Assembly: GCA_041687755.1 (NCBI GenBank)
Contig: JBDNJM010000135.1
Location: 1 to 22,796, forward strand
DNA length: 22,796 nt
Direction: 5' to 3'
DNA from: JBDNJM01 sp041687755
GTDB taxonomy: Bacteria; Planctomycetota; UBA1135; GCA-002686595
The notes below the pieces were generated by a model. It had not been told where the DNA came from. It made no database searches and saw only the letters and a program-made list of their open reading frames with translations. A program made the position numbers and the translations under genes. Shown here piece after piece: positions 15,612-22,796 of this stretch (its first letter is position 1; each line of letters begins with the position of its first letter).

Positions 15612-15744
15612 CTCGCCGAGCGTGAATTCTTGCGCCTGGCGCAACCCGTGAGCGCTCTCGGTGCTCCAGCGCCTTCAGGCGATGGGCCCAAGGGCAACCG
15701 GGAGGCACTTCGCTAAGGCAGCGCCATTTTTCACGGCATCTCAG
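15612..15744 (-). repeat. 133-bp structured repeat, copy B (inverted relative to copy A)
   Basis: This is the inverted counterpart of 1940-2072. Both begin CTGAGATGC, have GTGAAAAA/TGTGAAAAA followed by TGGCG a few bases later, share CATCGCCTGAAGGCGCTGGA exactly, and end with the GCGCCAGGCGCAA hairpin. In this copy the TGA of the leading CTGAGATG is the stop codon of ispG, so as in copy A the element begins at the very end of a coding sequence and points away from it. The middle GNRA-loop hairpin of copy A is weakened here by an indel. Confidence 0.85.
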
Positions 15745-16877
15745 ACGGTCGTACGCGTCTCGATCAGCGCGTCCAGTTCGCGCTTTAGCACGCCCAGGAT
15801 CTTGTCGTAGCCGTGCGCGCCGAGGCTCTCCTCGCCGCGCTTCAGGTTCACGTGGTTGGGCCCGCACCACAGACCGAGGTCGGCGTCGTCCGTCTCGCCC
15901 GGGCCATTCACGCGGCAGCCCATGACGGCGATGGTGAGGTCGTGGTCGGCGGCGTACTCGGTCATCTTCTTCACGTCCTGGGCCAGCTCGACAAATTTGT
16001 TGTTCTCGACGCGGCTGCAGGACGGGCAGGCGATGATGTTCAAGCCCTCGAAGAACTTCGGCGGCACCGAGCGGAAGCGGCCCGCCTTCACGTCGGCGAT
16101 AATCTGGCGGCCGACCTCAATCTCCTGGCCCTTGTCGCCGAAGGGCACGGTCAACGAGACGCGCAGGGTGTCGCCGATGCCGCGGGCGAGCAGCTGCTCG
16201 AAGGCGATGCGGGTCTTGATGATGCCGTCGGGCGGCATGCCGGCTTCGGTGACGCCAAGGTGCAGGGGCACGTCGGGCCGGGCGGCGGCGAAGCGTTGAT
16301 TGGCCTCGATCACCAGGCGTGGGTCCGAGTCCTTGATCGAGACGACGAAGTCGGTAAAGCCCTCGGCGTCGAGCATGGCGCAGTGCTCGGTGGCGCACTG
16401 GACGAGGCCTGCGACGTGGTCGTCGGGGAAGCGCTCCTTGTACTCGGGTGCGAGCGAGCCGGCGTTGACGCCGATCCGCAGGGCGAGCTTGTGCGCCGTG
16501 GCGACGCCGGCCAGGAACGCGACCTTCTCGTGCGTCGGCTTGTCCTTCTCGTGGTGGTGCAGGTGCCCGGGGTTATAGCGCAGCTTGTCCACGTGGGGTG
16601 CGACGAGCTCCGCGAGCCGGTAGGACTCCTGGAGGTCGACGGCTAGCCGGGCCTTGGACTCGGCGCGGATCTGCTTTAGCGCTTCGACGTCGGCCTTCGA
16701 GTCGATCGCGACCCGCACGATGTCGGCGCCGGCGGCCTCAAGCAAGTGGACCTGGGCGAGGGTGGCCGGGATGTCCTGGGTCCGCGTCGCCGTCATGCTC
16801 TGGACGGCGATGGGGGCCTCGCCGCCGAGGGCCAGGTCGCGGACGTGGATGGTGCGGGTGGTGCGCTTGGGGATCAT
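15741..16877 (-). CDS. ispG: 4-hydroxy-3-methylbut-2-enyl-diphosphate synthase
   Basis: The 378-residue enzyme (GcpE) converts methylerythritol cyclodiphosphate to HMBPP in the MEP isoprenoid pathway. The TIM-barrel part shows PIAVQSMTATRTQD (22-35), LRYNPGHL (99-106), RIGVNAGSL (134-142) and GVTEAGMP. The 4Fe-4S site is CPSC (Cys 284, 287) with MGCRVNGPGE (Cys 321, Glu 328). It is the short bacterial form, without the insert found in plants and some bacteria. The ATG at 16877 (MIPKRTTRTIHV) matches the family start; an in-frame ATG at 16949 adds a proline-rich stretch and is rejected. The stop lies in the first bases of repeat copy B. Confidence 0.96.
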   Translation of the reverse strand: MIPKRTTRTIHVRDLALGGEAPIAVQSMTATRTQDIPATLAQVHLLEAAGADIVRVAIDSKADVEALKQIRAESKARLAVDLQESYRLAELVAPHVDKLRYNPGHLHHHEKDKPTHEKVAFLAGVATAHKLALRIGVNAGSLAPEYKERFPDDHVAGLVQCATEHCAMLDAEGFTDFVVSIKDSDPRLVIEANQRFAAARPDVPLHLGVTEAGMPPDGIIKTRIAFEQLLARGIGDTLRVSLTVPFGDKGQEIEVGRQIIADVKAGRFRSVPPKFFEGLNIIACPSCSRVENNKFVELAQDVKKMTEYAADHDLTIAVMGCRVNGPGETDDADLGLWCGPNHVNLKRGEESLGAHGYDKILGVLKRELDALIETRTTV

Positions 16878-17171
16878 CGTCGGGAGGGCGGGGTGCCGCT
16901 GTCTCGGGGGGTCCAGGGTGGGTGGGTCGGGCTGGGCCGGACCTGGCACGGCAGAAGGACCAGGAACAGTCTAGGACGACATGCCGAAGGGTTCGGCGGG
17001 GCGTCCGCGGGATCCGAAGCGGATCGGCTCCGGCCCGACCCAACACCTGGCCGACCAGATGTGTTCTGATTCCGGCCGAGAGGCTCTGGAGCCCCCTTCC
17101 AGGACCCACTTTTCTCCCGATCCGGGCCGCGCAAAGCCGCCGCCCGCCCCCCTAATCCAGCAAGTACAGTC
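16878..17171. other. Divergent promoter region between ispG and the FAD oxidoreductase
   Basis: About 294 bp separate two divergent starts. On the minus strand a TAGACT hexamer (16968-16973) lies 91 bases upstream of ispG, the same hexamer seen upstream of the secreted-protein ORF (14781-14786), so it could be a -10 element; no clear -35 accompanies it. No gene or RNA was recognised. Confidence 0.35.
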
Positions 17172-18470
17172 TTGAAGGCGCACACTCTCATCGTCGGTGG
17201 CGGCGTCATGGGCAACTCGGTAGCCCTGCACGCCTCGAAGCGGACCGATCCCCTGCGCGAGCCGGTCGTGCTGCTGGAACGCGGCGACCTGGGCTCCGGC
17301 TCGACCAGCCACTCGGGCGCTATTCTGCGCCAGCACTACGGCGACCAGACGATCGCCTCGATGGCGCGCGACTCGCTGAAGTACTACGCCGCCTTCGAGG
17401 GCCAGACGGGCCGCTCCCTGGGATTCCGCCGCGTCGGCGTGCTGACGATCGCCGGCCCCTCGCGCCCGGACACCCTAGAGCGCCTGCATAAGGCGCTCGC
17501 CAGCCACAAAGCGATCGGAATCCAGACGCGCGTCCTCGACGCCGACGAAATCCGTGCCAAGGTCCCCGGGATCGTGGTCTCGGACGACGCGATCGCCTCC
17601 TGGGAGCCCGGCGGCGGCTTCGTCGACCCGGTCGCCTGCGTGCGCGAGTTCGCGAGCCTCGCCCGGACCTACGGCGCCTCCACTCGCCTGGGCGTCGCGA
17701 TCACCGGCATCGAGGTCGAGAAGGGCCGCATCGTCGGCGCCGAGACCACCGAGGGCCAGTACGAGACCGAGCGCCTCGCGATCGTCGCGGGCTCCTGGTC
17801 CCGGCCCGTCCTGGCGAAGCTGGGCGTGAACCTGCCCCTGCGCGTCGCCCGCGTCGAGCAGCTGTTCATCGGCATGCCCAGCGATGATGACGACCTGGAC
17901 AAGAGCCTCTCCGAGACCAACACGTGGTCTGTGGACCTCGAGGACCCGCTCGAGCAAGAGGGCGAGCGTCTTGCGGCGAACGACGACATGGAGCCCGCGC
18001 CTGGATCGGAGCACCCCGTCGTGCTCGACCTCGAGTACGGCTTCTACACCCGCTGCGAGCCGATGCACCAGCGCACCCGCGTCTGCCCGATCGACTACGC
18101 CTCCGACGACATCCTCGACGAGCCGGTCGAGGGCGCCGAGCCCCGCGCCGACCGCCTAGCGCACGCGCGCGAAATGCTCGTAAAGCGCATGCCCTTCTAC
18201 GCAGACCAGCCCGAAAAGGGCTCGCTTGTGTCGTTCTTCCCGCTCGTCCCCGACGGCCGCGCGGTGATCGGCCAGGTCCCCGGCGTCGAGGGCCTCTATG
18301 TCGCCTCGGGCTTCGCGGACCACGGCTTCAAGCTGGCCCCCTCGGTCGGCGAAGGCGTCGCCCAGATGATGCTCGGCGAGCCGGTCAGCGCGTTCGAGCC
18401 CGACTACTTCAAGCCCGAGCGCCTACTGGCGGGGATCGACGAGGACTGGAGCGGGCGCCGGTACCTCTGA
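17172..18470 (+). CDS. FAD-dependent oxidoreductase (DAO / sarcosine-oxidase-like family)
   Basis: The 432-residue protein opens with a dinucleotide-binding fold: THTLIVGGGVMGNS-type sequence with GGGVMG at 9-14, and an acidic residue (Glu 36) ending strand 2 in PVVLLERG to bind the FAD ribose. GSGSTSHSGAILRQHYGD (41-58) is typical of the D-amino-acid/sarcosine oxidase family. FFPLVPDGRAVIGQVPGVEG and then LYVASGFADHGFKLAPSVGE near the C-terminus form the second FAD-contact region. The family oxidises secondary or primary amines of amino acids; the substrate is not evident. The start is a TTG at 17172, forced because the nucleotide-binding strand begins at once; no Shine-Dalgarno is apparent. 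Confidence 0.88.
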   Translation: MKAHTLIVGGGVMGNSVALHASKRTDPLREPVVLLERGDLGSGSTSHSGAILRQHYGDQTIASMARDSLKYYAAFEGQTGRSLGFRRVGVLTIAGPSRPDTLERLHKALASHKAIGIQTRVLDADEIRAKVPGIVVSDDAIASWEPGGGFVDPVACVREFASLARTYGASTRLGVAITGIEVEKGRIVGAETTEGQYETERLAIVAGSWSRPVLAKLGVNLPLRVARVEQLFIGMPSDDDDLDKSLSETNTWSVDLEDPLEQEGERLAANDDMEPAPGSEHPVVLDLEYGFYTRCEPMHQRTRVCPIDYASDDILDEPVEGAEPRADRLAHAREMLVKRMPFYADQPEKGSLVSFFPLVPDGRAVIGQVPGVEGLYVASGFADHGFKLAPSVGEGVAQMMLGEPVSAFEPDYFKPERLLAGIDEDWSGRRYL

Positions 18471-18535
18471 AAGGTGTCGCATCAATTTCATCATTCTTCG
18501 TCGTAACTCGAATTGAATGAGCCGGTCATGTCCTC

Positions 18536-19684
18536 ATGGGCTACCCCGACCGACTCGACACACCCGGCTCGCTTCACCACGTCACGAACCGCGGGCTTGG
18601 CCAACGCCCGATGTTCGAAAGGGGTGAGCACGTCCGCTTCTTCCTCTCTCGCCTCGCCCTGCAGTCCCAGCCAGTCTTCGACCTGGGCGGCCGCCTCCGC
18701 CGCCCCGCGCGCATCGAAGTCCAGGCGTTCAGCTGCCTGACGAACCACTACCACCTGCTGGTGGAGAGCCTGACCGGCGAGCTGTCCGAGGCGATGCGCC
18801 AGTCGCAGTCTCACTATGTTCGCTGGTTCAACCAACGGAGTGATCGTGACGGGACGCTGCTGAGGGGGCGCTTCAAGTCGCAGCTGGTGGATTCAGACCT
18901 CTATCTCCAGACCCTGGTTCGCTACATCGACTTTAATGCTGTCGAAGCGAAGATCGTCGACCGACCGGAGGCCCATGCCTGGGGTTCTGCGAGTGCCTAC
19001 TTGGGCGGCCGAAAGCCGCCTTGGCTCGACAAGGGACTTCTTTCTCGGGTCGCACGGAGAGAAACCGAACATCTTCAGGGCTTGGGGCCCGTGGAGCGAT
19101 ATCGAGCTGCTTTTGGGCAGCGTGTGACCGCAGACGAGACGAGTTGGATCGAGCAAAGGCTGCTCCGTGCTTCCCGTGGCGGCGGGAAGTTGGATGACCT
19201 CATTGCGTTGTCTCCGGCCGGAGTCCGCGCCTGGCTCGTGGAGCGAACCCGGAACGCGGATGGTGGAGTTCTGGACGCTCCGTTCGCGACGTGGTCAGCG
19301 GTTCAGGGAGTGATCCGCGCGGAGCTCTCTGAACGAGGTGGATGGGAGCTGACGATCAACGGTCGAAGCCGGGACCCGTTCGACCTGATGGAGGTCGGGC
19401 TGTTGAGAGCGCTCGCTGGGCTTTCGTGGAGTGAAATTCGGCAGCTGCGAGGAGGGTCCGCCTCCGGGCTGCACCTGAAGTTCACCACGCACCAGAAGCA
19501 GTTGATGGAGGGGGGTCGGTACGCCGAGTGCTGCTCGCGCGTCGCCTTGGCTAGTGTCAAGCGGAGCACCGGAATACGACGGGAGATTCTGGATGACAGG
19601 CCGAAGCGCCCAAGACGGGTCGAGATCGAAGCTAGAGGTGGGGGATCGGTTGCGGCGATTTCGCCCGACCGGTTCGACGTTTGA
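18536..19684 (+). CDS. REP-associated tyrosine transposase (RAYT, Y1 family) with C-terminal extension
   Basis: The N-terminal domain (about residues 1-155) is a Y1/IS200-like HUH nuclease. HHVTNRG lies at 14-20, LTNHYHLLVE holds the metal-binding HYH at 71-73, and SHYVRWFNQR holds the catalytic Tyr at 94. GRFKSQLVDSDLYL and YIDFNAVEA complete the RAYT pattern. About 225 more residues follow, with a helix-turn-helix-like segment near 285-320 (LRALAGLSWSEIRQLRGGSA), which may add DNA binding. RAYTs nick and join single-stranded REP hairpins. The ATG at 18536 follows an AT-rich stretch unlike the surroundings. A small gene begins 18 bases after the stop, and a hairpin repeat pair lies 378 bp downstream. 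Confidence 0.88.
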   Translation: MGYPDRLDTPGSLHHVTNRGLGQRPMFERGEHVRFFLSRLALQSQPVFDLGGRLRRPARIEVQAFSCLTNHYHLLVESLTGELSEAMRQSQSHYVRWFNQRSDRDGTLLRGRFKSQLVDSDLYLQTLVRYIDFNAVEAKIVDRPEAHAWGSASAYLGGRKPPWLDKGLLSRVARRETEHLQGLGPVERYRAAFGQRVTADETSWIEQRLLRASRGGGKLDDLIALSPAGVRAWLVERTRNADGGVLDAPFATWSAVQGVIRAELSERGGWELTINGRSRDPFDLMEVGLLRALAGLSWSEIRQLRGGSASGLHLKFTTHQKQLMEGGRYAECCSRVALASVKRSTGIRREILDDRPKRPRRVEIEARGGGSVAAISPDRFDV

Positions 19685-19702
19685 TTATTACGCTGGTGAA
19701 GA

Positions 19703-20077
19703 ATGGTGAAATTGATGCGACACGTTCTTTCGTTGGGGAGAGCTCTCAGGGAATTGTTCCGAGCTGAAGAACCCTCTCCTGTGAGTCAAGTTGCCTGCAG
19801 CGAGGCCGCGTGCCAGGCGAGCGCAGGGGCGATTCGAGAGGGACTCCGGACCGACACCCTAAGCGAGGCCTCGGACCGGCTGATGATTGGACCGACCTGC
19901 AGCCACATTGAGGAGATCTACTGCAACCTGCAGCACTGGATAACGGACGTCCGGGACAGAGAGAGGGACGACGACTACCGTGAGATGCAGGAATCAAACA
20001 TGCGTCGCATTCTCGACGCCCTAGATCGTGGCCGGTGCACGGAGGCGGCGCGGTACAACTTCTTGTCTCCCGCCTAG
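19703..20077 (+). CDS. Hypothetical 124-residue protein downstream of the RAYT
   Basis: I do not recognise this protein. It starts 18 bases after the RAYT stop, with a GGTG just upstream of the ATG, so it may be translated from the same transcript. The sequence is largely helical and charged, with five cysteines (ACSEAACQAS, GPTCSHIEEIYCNLQHW and GRCTEAARYN). The Cys/His pattern could be a metal or disulphide site but matches no family I know. No signal peptide or membrane helix is clear, although the first 20 residues are basic and hydrophobic. The last residues and TAG stop (SPA, then stop) are made by the first unit of the tandem hairpin repeat, so the original C-terminus may have been longer or different. 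Confidence 0.55.
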   Translation: MVKLMRHVLSLGRALRELFRAEEPSPVSQVACSEAACQASAGAIREGLRTDTLSEASDRLMIGPTCSHIEEIYCNLQHWITDVRDRERDDDYREMQESNMRRILDALDRGRCTEAARYNFLSPA

Positions 20078-20137
20078 TGTCGCTGAGGCGGGCAGTGTGC
20101 TTGTCTCCCGCCTAGTGTCGCGGAGGCGGGCAGTGTT
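20062..20137 (+). repeat. Two tandem 38-bp REP-like hairpin units
   Basis: Units at 20062-20099 and 20100-20137 are identical in 36 of 38 positions and abut without a spacer. Each contains the hairpin CCCGCCT-(10-base loop)-AGGCGGG; in unit 1 the stem is 20069-20075 with 20086-20092. Differences are T/G within the loop and G/T at the last base. The TAG of CCCGCCTAG in unit 1 is the stop codon of the small upstream ORF. Size, hairpin form and location next to a RAYT gene fit REP sequences arranged as a direct doublet. Confidence 0.85.
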
Positions 20138-20274
20138 CTTATGTGTGGCCGACCATGCGCGAGGAATCCAGCTGCGCGGAGCGGGCGCCTAGCCTGAGGG
20201 GGATGCGTCGCTGGCTCCGTCCTGAATGCTGGAGACCCACGGAACTGTCGGGGGGTCGGTAGTCTGGTGGTCTG

Positions 20275-21792
20275 ATGGCGAACCGAGGAAAGATGTGGCG
20301 ATGGTTCCTGGCGCTTCCGCTGATCGCGATCGTTTGGGTGGTGCTCATCACTCAGCAAGGTGATGGATTGGGTGGTGCTCCGAGCCCAGGCAGGGTGGCG
20401 GACGAGGTCTCCGACCCTCATGGGGCGAAACTGGCGCTCGTTGACCGAGACGAGGCCCACCGCACGGTTTCGATCGAGGACGTCGAGCAGGATGTTGTGG
20501 TCGCGACGGCCCCGGAGGAAACGGTTCGCGAGGTGATCCTGCGCGCGAGCGTCGAGCGGGCCGATGGCGCGATCGAGCCGGTGTCTGGCCTACGCTTGCG
20601 CGTGAAGGGCCGAGGGCGCGAGGCCAAGCCGCTCGATGGCCTCGAGCTTCGTACTAACGCTCGTGGGGAAGCAAACTTGGTGGCTGAGCCTGGGGCGGAG
20701 TTCGATTTGGAGTTGGTCATCGACAGCCTGCCCGAAGAGGTTATCTTCCAGATCGAGTTGCCGCAGGATCGAGCGGAGACGGTCAACTGGAGCCGGTTAG
20801 AGGTCGCGGCGGGATCGGGTCCACAGGTGATCGAACTGCGGATGTCGCGAGAATTGGAGATCTCAGGCTGGCTCGAAGGAGACGAGGCGCAGGCCGGGGA
20901 CTGGGTGGTGCGCGCAGATCTCCTCGTGACGCCTGGAAGCGGTGTCCGCCAAGTGACGTCTCGGCGCGCGGCGATGGACGGCGCGGGGGGCTTTAGAATC
21001 TCGCCGCTGCCTTCGGGGGAGTACATGGTTGGGATCACGGGTCCGCGCGGGACTTCGGAACCGTCGGGGGCTCCGTTGCGCAGGTACGTGGACCTTCGGC
21101 AGGGCTCAATGACCCGTTTGACGTTCGATACGACTCGCGCAGGAGCCACGCTCAGCGGGAGGGTGCTGGACTCGCGGGGCGAGCCGGTCGAGGGCATAGA
21201 TATCGAGATCTACTACCTCGAACTAGCGGAGTTTCCGGTGCCGACCCATGTCGGGAGGGGCTGGAGCGACGCAGCTGGATCGGCCGTGACCGACGAATTC
21301 GGGAGGTATGCCTGCGATGGTGTCGCAGCAGGTCTTGTGGGCGTTCAAGCCGGTCTGAAGGCGACGAGCAAGAATCCGAACTTGAGGGTTCTCGCCATCG
21401 GTCCCGAGCGGCTGGAGGTCGAGGTGCCAGATCACCCCGGCGGCGAGGTCTCGGTTCCGGACATCCCGGTGGTTGTGGCTCACAGCTTCGTCGTCGAGGG
21501 CCGATTCGAGAGCTCCGATGGCGAGCCCGTCAACTTTCGAGACATGCTGATGCGGGTCGAGTTCACGACCCCTAAAATCCGGTCGCACGCCGGCTGGGGG
21601 CCTCAAACTCATCCGTTCTTCGAGTACTCGGAAGCAAACGGACGCTTTACGCTGCAGTGCGATACGCCGAGTCCGAGAGTACGGGCCGAGCTGATCGAGG
21701 ACGGCACCCGGCGGGTGCTCTGGAGCCAGGAGTTTGATCCCGTGCCCGACACGCGCCTCGAAGATCAGCGCTACACAATTCAGGGCCCCTGA
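20275..21792 (+). CDS. Membrane-anchored protein with carboxypeptidase-regulatory-like domains
   Basis: The 505-residue protein begins with a basic stretch and one hydrophobic segment (WRWFLALPLIAIVWVVLI, about 8-25) without a clear cleavage site, so it is probably anchored by its N-terminus with the rest outside the cytoplasm. The remainder is beta-rich. At about residue 285 AGATLSGRVLDSRGEPVEGI, then DIEIYY, and later DEFGRYACDGVAAGLVGVQA form a typical carboxypeptidase-regulatory-like (Ig-type) domain. Earlier (TNARGEANL; GAGGFRISPLPSGEYMVGI) and later (VVEGRFESSDGEPVNF) segments look like further diverged copies. Such proteins act in cell-surface or adhesive roles; no enzymatic motif is visible. 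The next gene starts six bases after its stop. Confidence 0.75.
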   Translation: MANRGKMWRWFLALPLIAIVWVVLITQQGDGLGGAPSPGRVADEVSDPHGAKLALVDRDEAHRTVSIEDVEQDVVVATAPEETVREVILRASVERADGAIEPVSGLRLRVKGRGREAKPLDGLELRTNARGEANLVAEPGAEFDLELVIDSLPEEVIFQIELPQDRAETVNWSRLEVAAGSGPQVIELRMSRELEISGWLEGDEAQAGDWVVRADLLVTPGSGVRQVTSRRAAMDGAGGFRISPLPSGEYMVGITGPRGTSEPSGAPLRRYVDLRQGSMTRLTFDTTRAGATLSGRVLDSRGEPVEGIDIEIYYLELAEFPVPTHVGRGWSDAAGSAVTDEFGRYACDGVAAGLVGVQAGLKATSKNPNLRVLAIGPERLEVEVPDHPGGEVSVPDIPVVVAHSFVVEGRFESSDGEPVNFRDMLMRVEFTTPKIRSHAGWGPQTHPFFEYSEANGRFTLQCDTPSPRVRAELIEDGTRRVLWSQEFDPVPDTRLEDQRYTIQGP

Positions 21793-21798
21793 TCTGCA

Positions 21799-22479
21799 AT
21801 GGAAGACTCGACGCGAACCGAAGGGAGGGGCCCGGACCGCGGCCGGGCCCGCGAGCTCGCCAGAGCGCACCTCGCCGCCGGCGATGCGCTCGGCTGGTTC
21901 GAGGTGCTGTACGGCGAGGCGGCGCGGGGCGAGGCGACGGTGCCGTGGGTCGACCTGCGGCCGAACCCGATCCTGGTCGAGTGGCTCGACGCGCACTCAG
22001 GGGCCGGCCGCGCGCTCGTGGTCGGCTGTGGGATGGGGGATGACGCGGGCGAGCTGGCGAGCCGTGGCTACTCGACGGTCGGCTTCGATCTTTCATGCAC
22101 CGCGATCGCGGCCTGCTCGGAGCGCTTCGCGTCGGCGGACGTGGAGTTCTTAGCCGCGAACCTGCTCGACGCGCCGGAGAGCTGGCGCGGAGCGTTCGAT
22201 CTCGTGGTCGAGTCCTACACGCTGCAGGTCCTGCCGCCTGGATTGAGGGCTGCGGCGCGCGCGGCGCTCGCCGGGTTCGTGAAGCCATCGGGGACGCTGC
22301 TCGTGATTGCTCGAGCGCGAGACGAGCACGAGCCCGAGGGCGAGATGCCGTGGCCGCTGACCCGGGGTGAGGTCGAAGGGCTCGGAGCGCACGGGCTCGA
22401 GCTCGTCGAGCTGCGCGACTTCATGGACGACGAGGAGCCGCCGGCGCGGCGCTTCCGCGCGACGTTTCAGCGGGCCTAG
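21799..22479 (+). CDS. Class I SAM-dependent methyltransferase (TPMT-like)
   Basis: The 226-residue protein has the Rossmann methyltransferase motif I ALVVGCGMGDDAGELASRGY (72-91) with an acidic residue ending strand 2 (VGFDLS, Asp 97). NLLDAPESW and FDLVVESYTLQVLPP provide motifs around strands 3 and 4, and GTLLVIARA strand 5. The N-terminal part (GWFEVLYGEA...VPWVDLRPNPILVEWL) resembles thiopurine-methyltransferase-like proteins, which act on small molecules, but the substrate is unknown. The ATG lies six bases after the preceding stop, suggesting co-transcription, though the two products have no obvious shared job. Confidence 0.85.
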   Translation: MEDSTRTEGRGPDRGRARELARAHLAAGDALGWFEVLYGEAARGEATVPWVDLRPNPILVEWLDAHSGAGRALVVGCGMGDDAGELASRGYSTVGFDLSCTAIAACSERFASADVEFLAANLLDAPESWRGAFDLVVESYTLQVLPPGLRAAARAALAGFVKPSGTLLVIARARDEHEPEGEMPWPLTRGEVEGLGAHGLELVELRDFMDDEEPPARRFRATFQRA

Positions 22480-22714
22480 GCTTCGCTCGTGGGGTCTGAG
22501 CCGGATCTGTGACTCTAGCTCTGACGAAATAAGAGGGTGACCGACGGACTGGCCGGTCGAGCAAGCCCCCCGACGTTGAAGGTGTCCGGTGATCGCGGCG
22601 GGGCACGCGTTCCGGGCTGTCCCGGGGCGCCAGGCAGGCCGTGGGCCGGGCTGATCGTAAGCGTCGCTTGAAGCCCACCTTGCTCGGCGCGCTGGTCGCC
22701 GCACGATAGCCGGG

Positions 22715-22796
22715 ATGGACACACCCCCGCTTTCGAACAACATCGCCAGTGCGCTGGAACTCCGGGCCCGCGAAGGCTTGAGCTTCAGCGAGACCG
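22715..22796 (+). CDS. Start of an unidentified gene, cut by window edge
   Basis: An ATG at 22715 opens a frame of 27 codons running off the window (MDTPPLSNNIASALELRARE, then GLSFSET). The composition is protein-like, with balanced residues, unlike the arginine/proline noise frames nearby, and it continues the plus-strand orientation of the preceding genes after a gap of 235 bp that holds nothing I can identify. The length is too short for a family call. Confidence 0.4.
   Translation, partial: MDTPPLSNNIASALELRAREGLSFSET

Noticed and set aside
20062..20137. CRISPR array
   Set aside because: Only two units, with no spacers between them and no cas genes nearby; a REP-like doublet explains it better.

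Overview
The window is about 22.8 kb of GC-rich bacterial DNA (roughly two-thirds G+C by eye) with long ORFs and few Shine-Dalgarno sequences. The gene content (a complete N-type ATPase operon, a REP-associated transposase, a membrane-anchored carboxypeptidase-regulatory-like protein and a secreted protein of a kind seen in Planctomycetota) suggests a planctomycete, possibly marine. That assignment is inference; no rRNA or other phylogenetic marker is present.

Layout. (1) 1-870: the 5' part of an IS3-family insertion sequence on the minus strand (orfA complete, orfB cut by the window edge). (2) 1213-2581: an SGNH/GDSL hydrolase whose last codons lie in a 133-bp structured repeat, then a decayed fragment of a lipoprotein-type glycoside hydrolase. 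(3) 3054-9865, minus strand: atpD-C-Q-R-B-E-F-A-G, a nine-gene N-ATPase (Na+-type F-ATPase) operon with overlapping or nearly touching genes. (4) 10462-14382, minus strand: a CPBP-family membrane protease, hemE and an MFS transporter in one run. (5) 14383-15603: a long leader with hairpins, a probable secreted protein with an unclear N-terminus, and a strong hairpin. (6) 15612-16877: a second, inverted copy of the 133-bp repeat at the 3' end of ispG. (7) 17172-22479, plus strand: FAD-dependent oxidoreductase, RAYT-type transposase, small Cys-containing protein ending in a tandem hairpin repeat, anchored surface protein, methyltransferase, and the first codons of a further gene at the edge.

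How the parts relate. The ATPase genes supply the catalytic subunits alpha, beta, gamma and epsilon and the membrane subunits a, b and c, plus the AtpQ and AtpR accessory proteins. There is no separate delta gene; the C-terminus of subunit b looks delta-like. Subunit c carries a double-Glu plus EST..Y sodium-type site, so the complex is predicted to couple Na+ rather than H+. HemE (haem) and IspG (isoprenoid) are housekeeping enzymes. The most unusual feature is the repeat landscape. Two families of hairpin-forming repeats sit exactly at gene ends and supply or contain stop codons, and one of them lies 378 bp downstream of a RAYT transposase, the enzyme class known to act on REP sequences.
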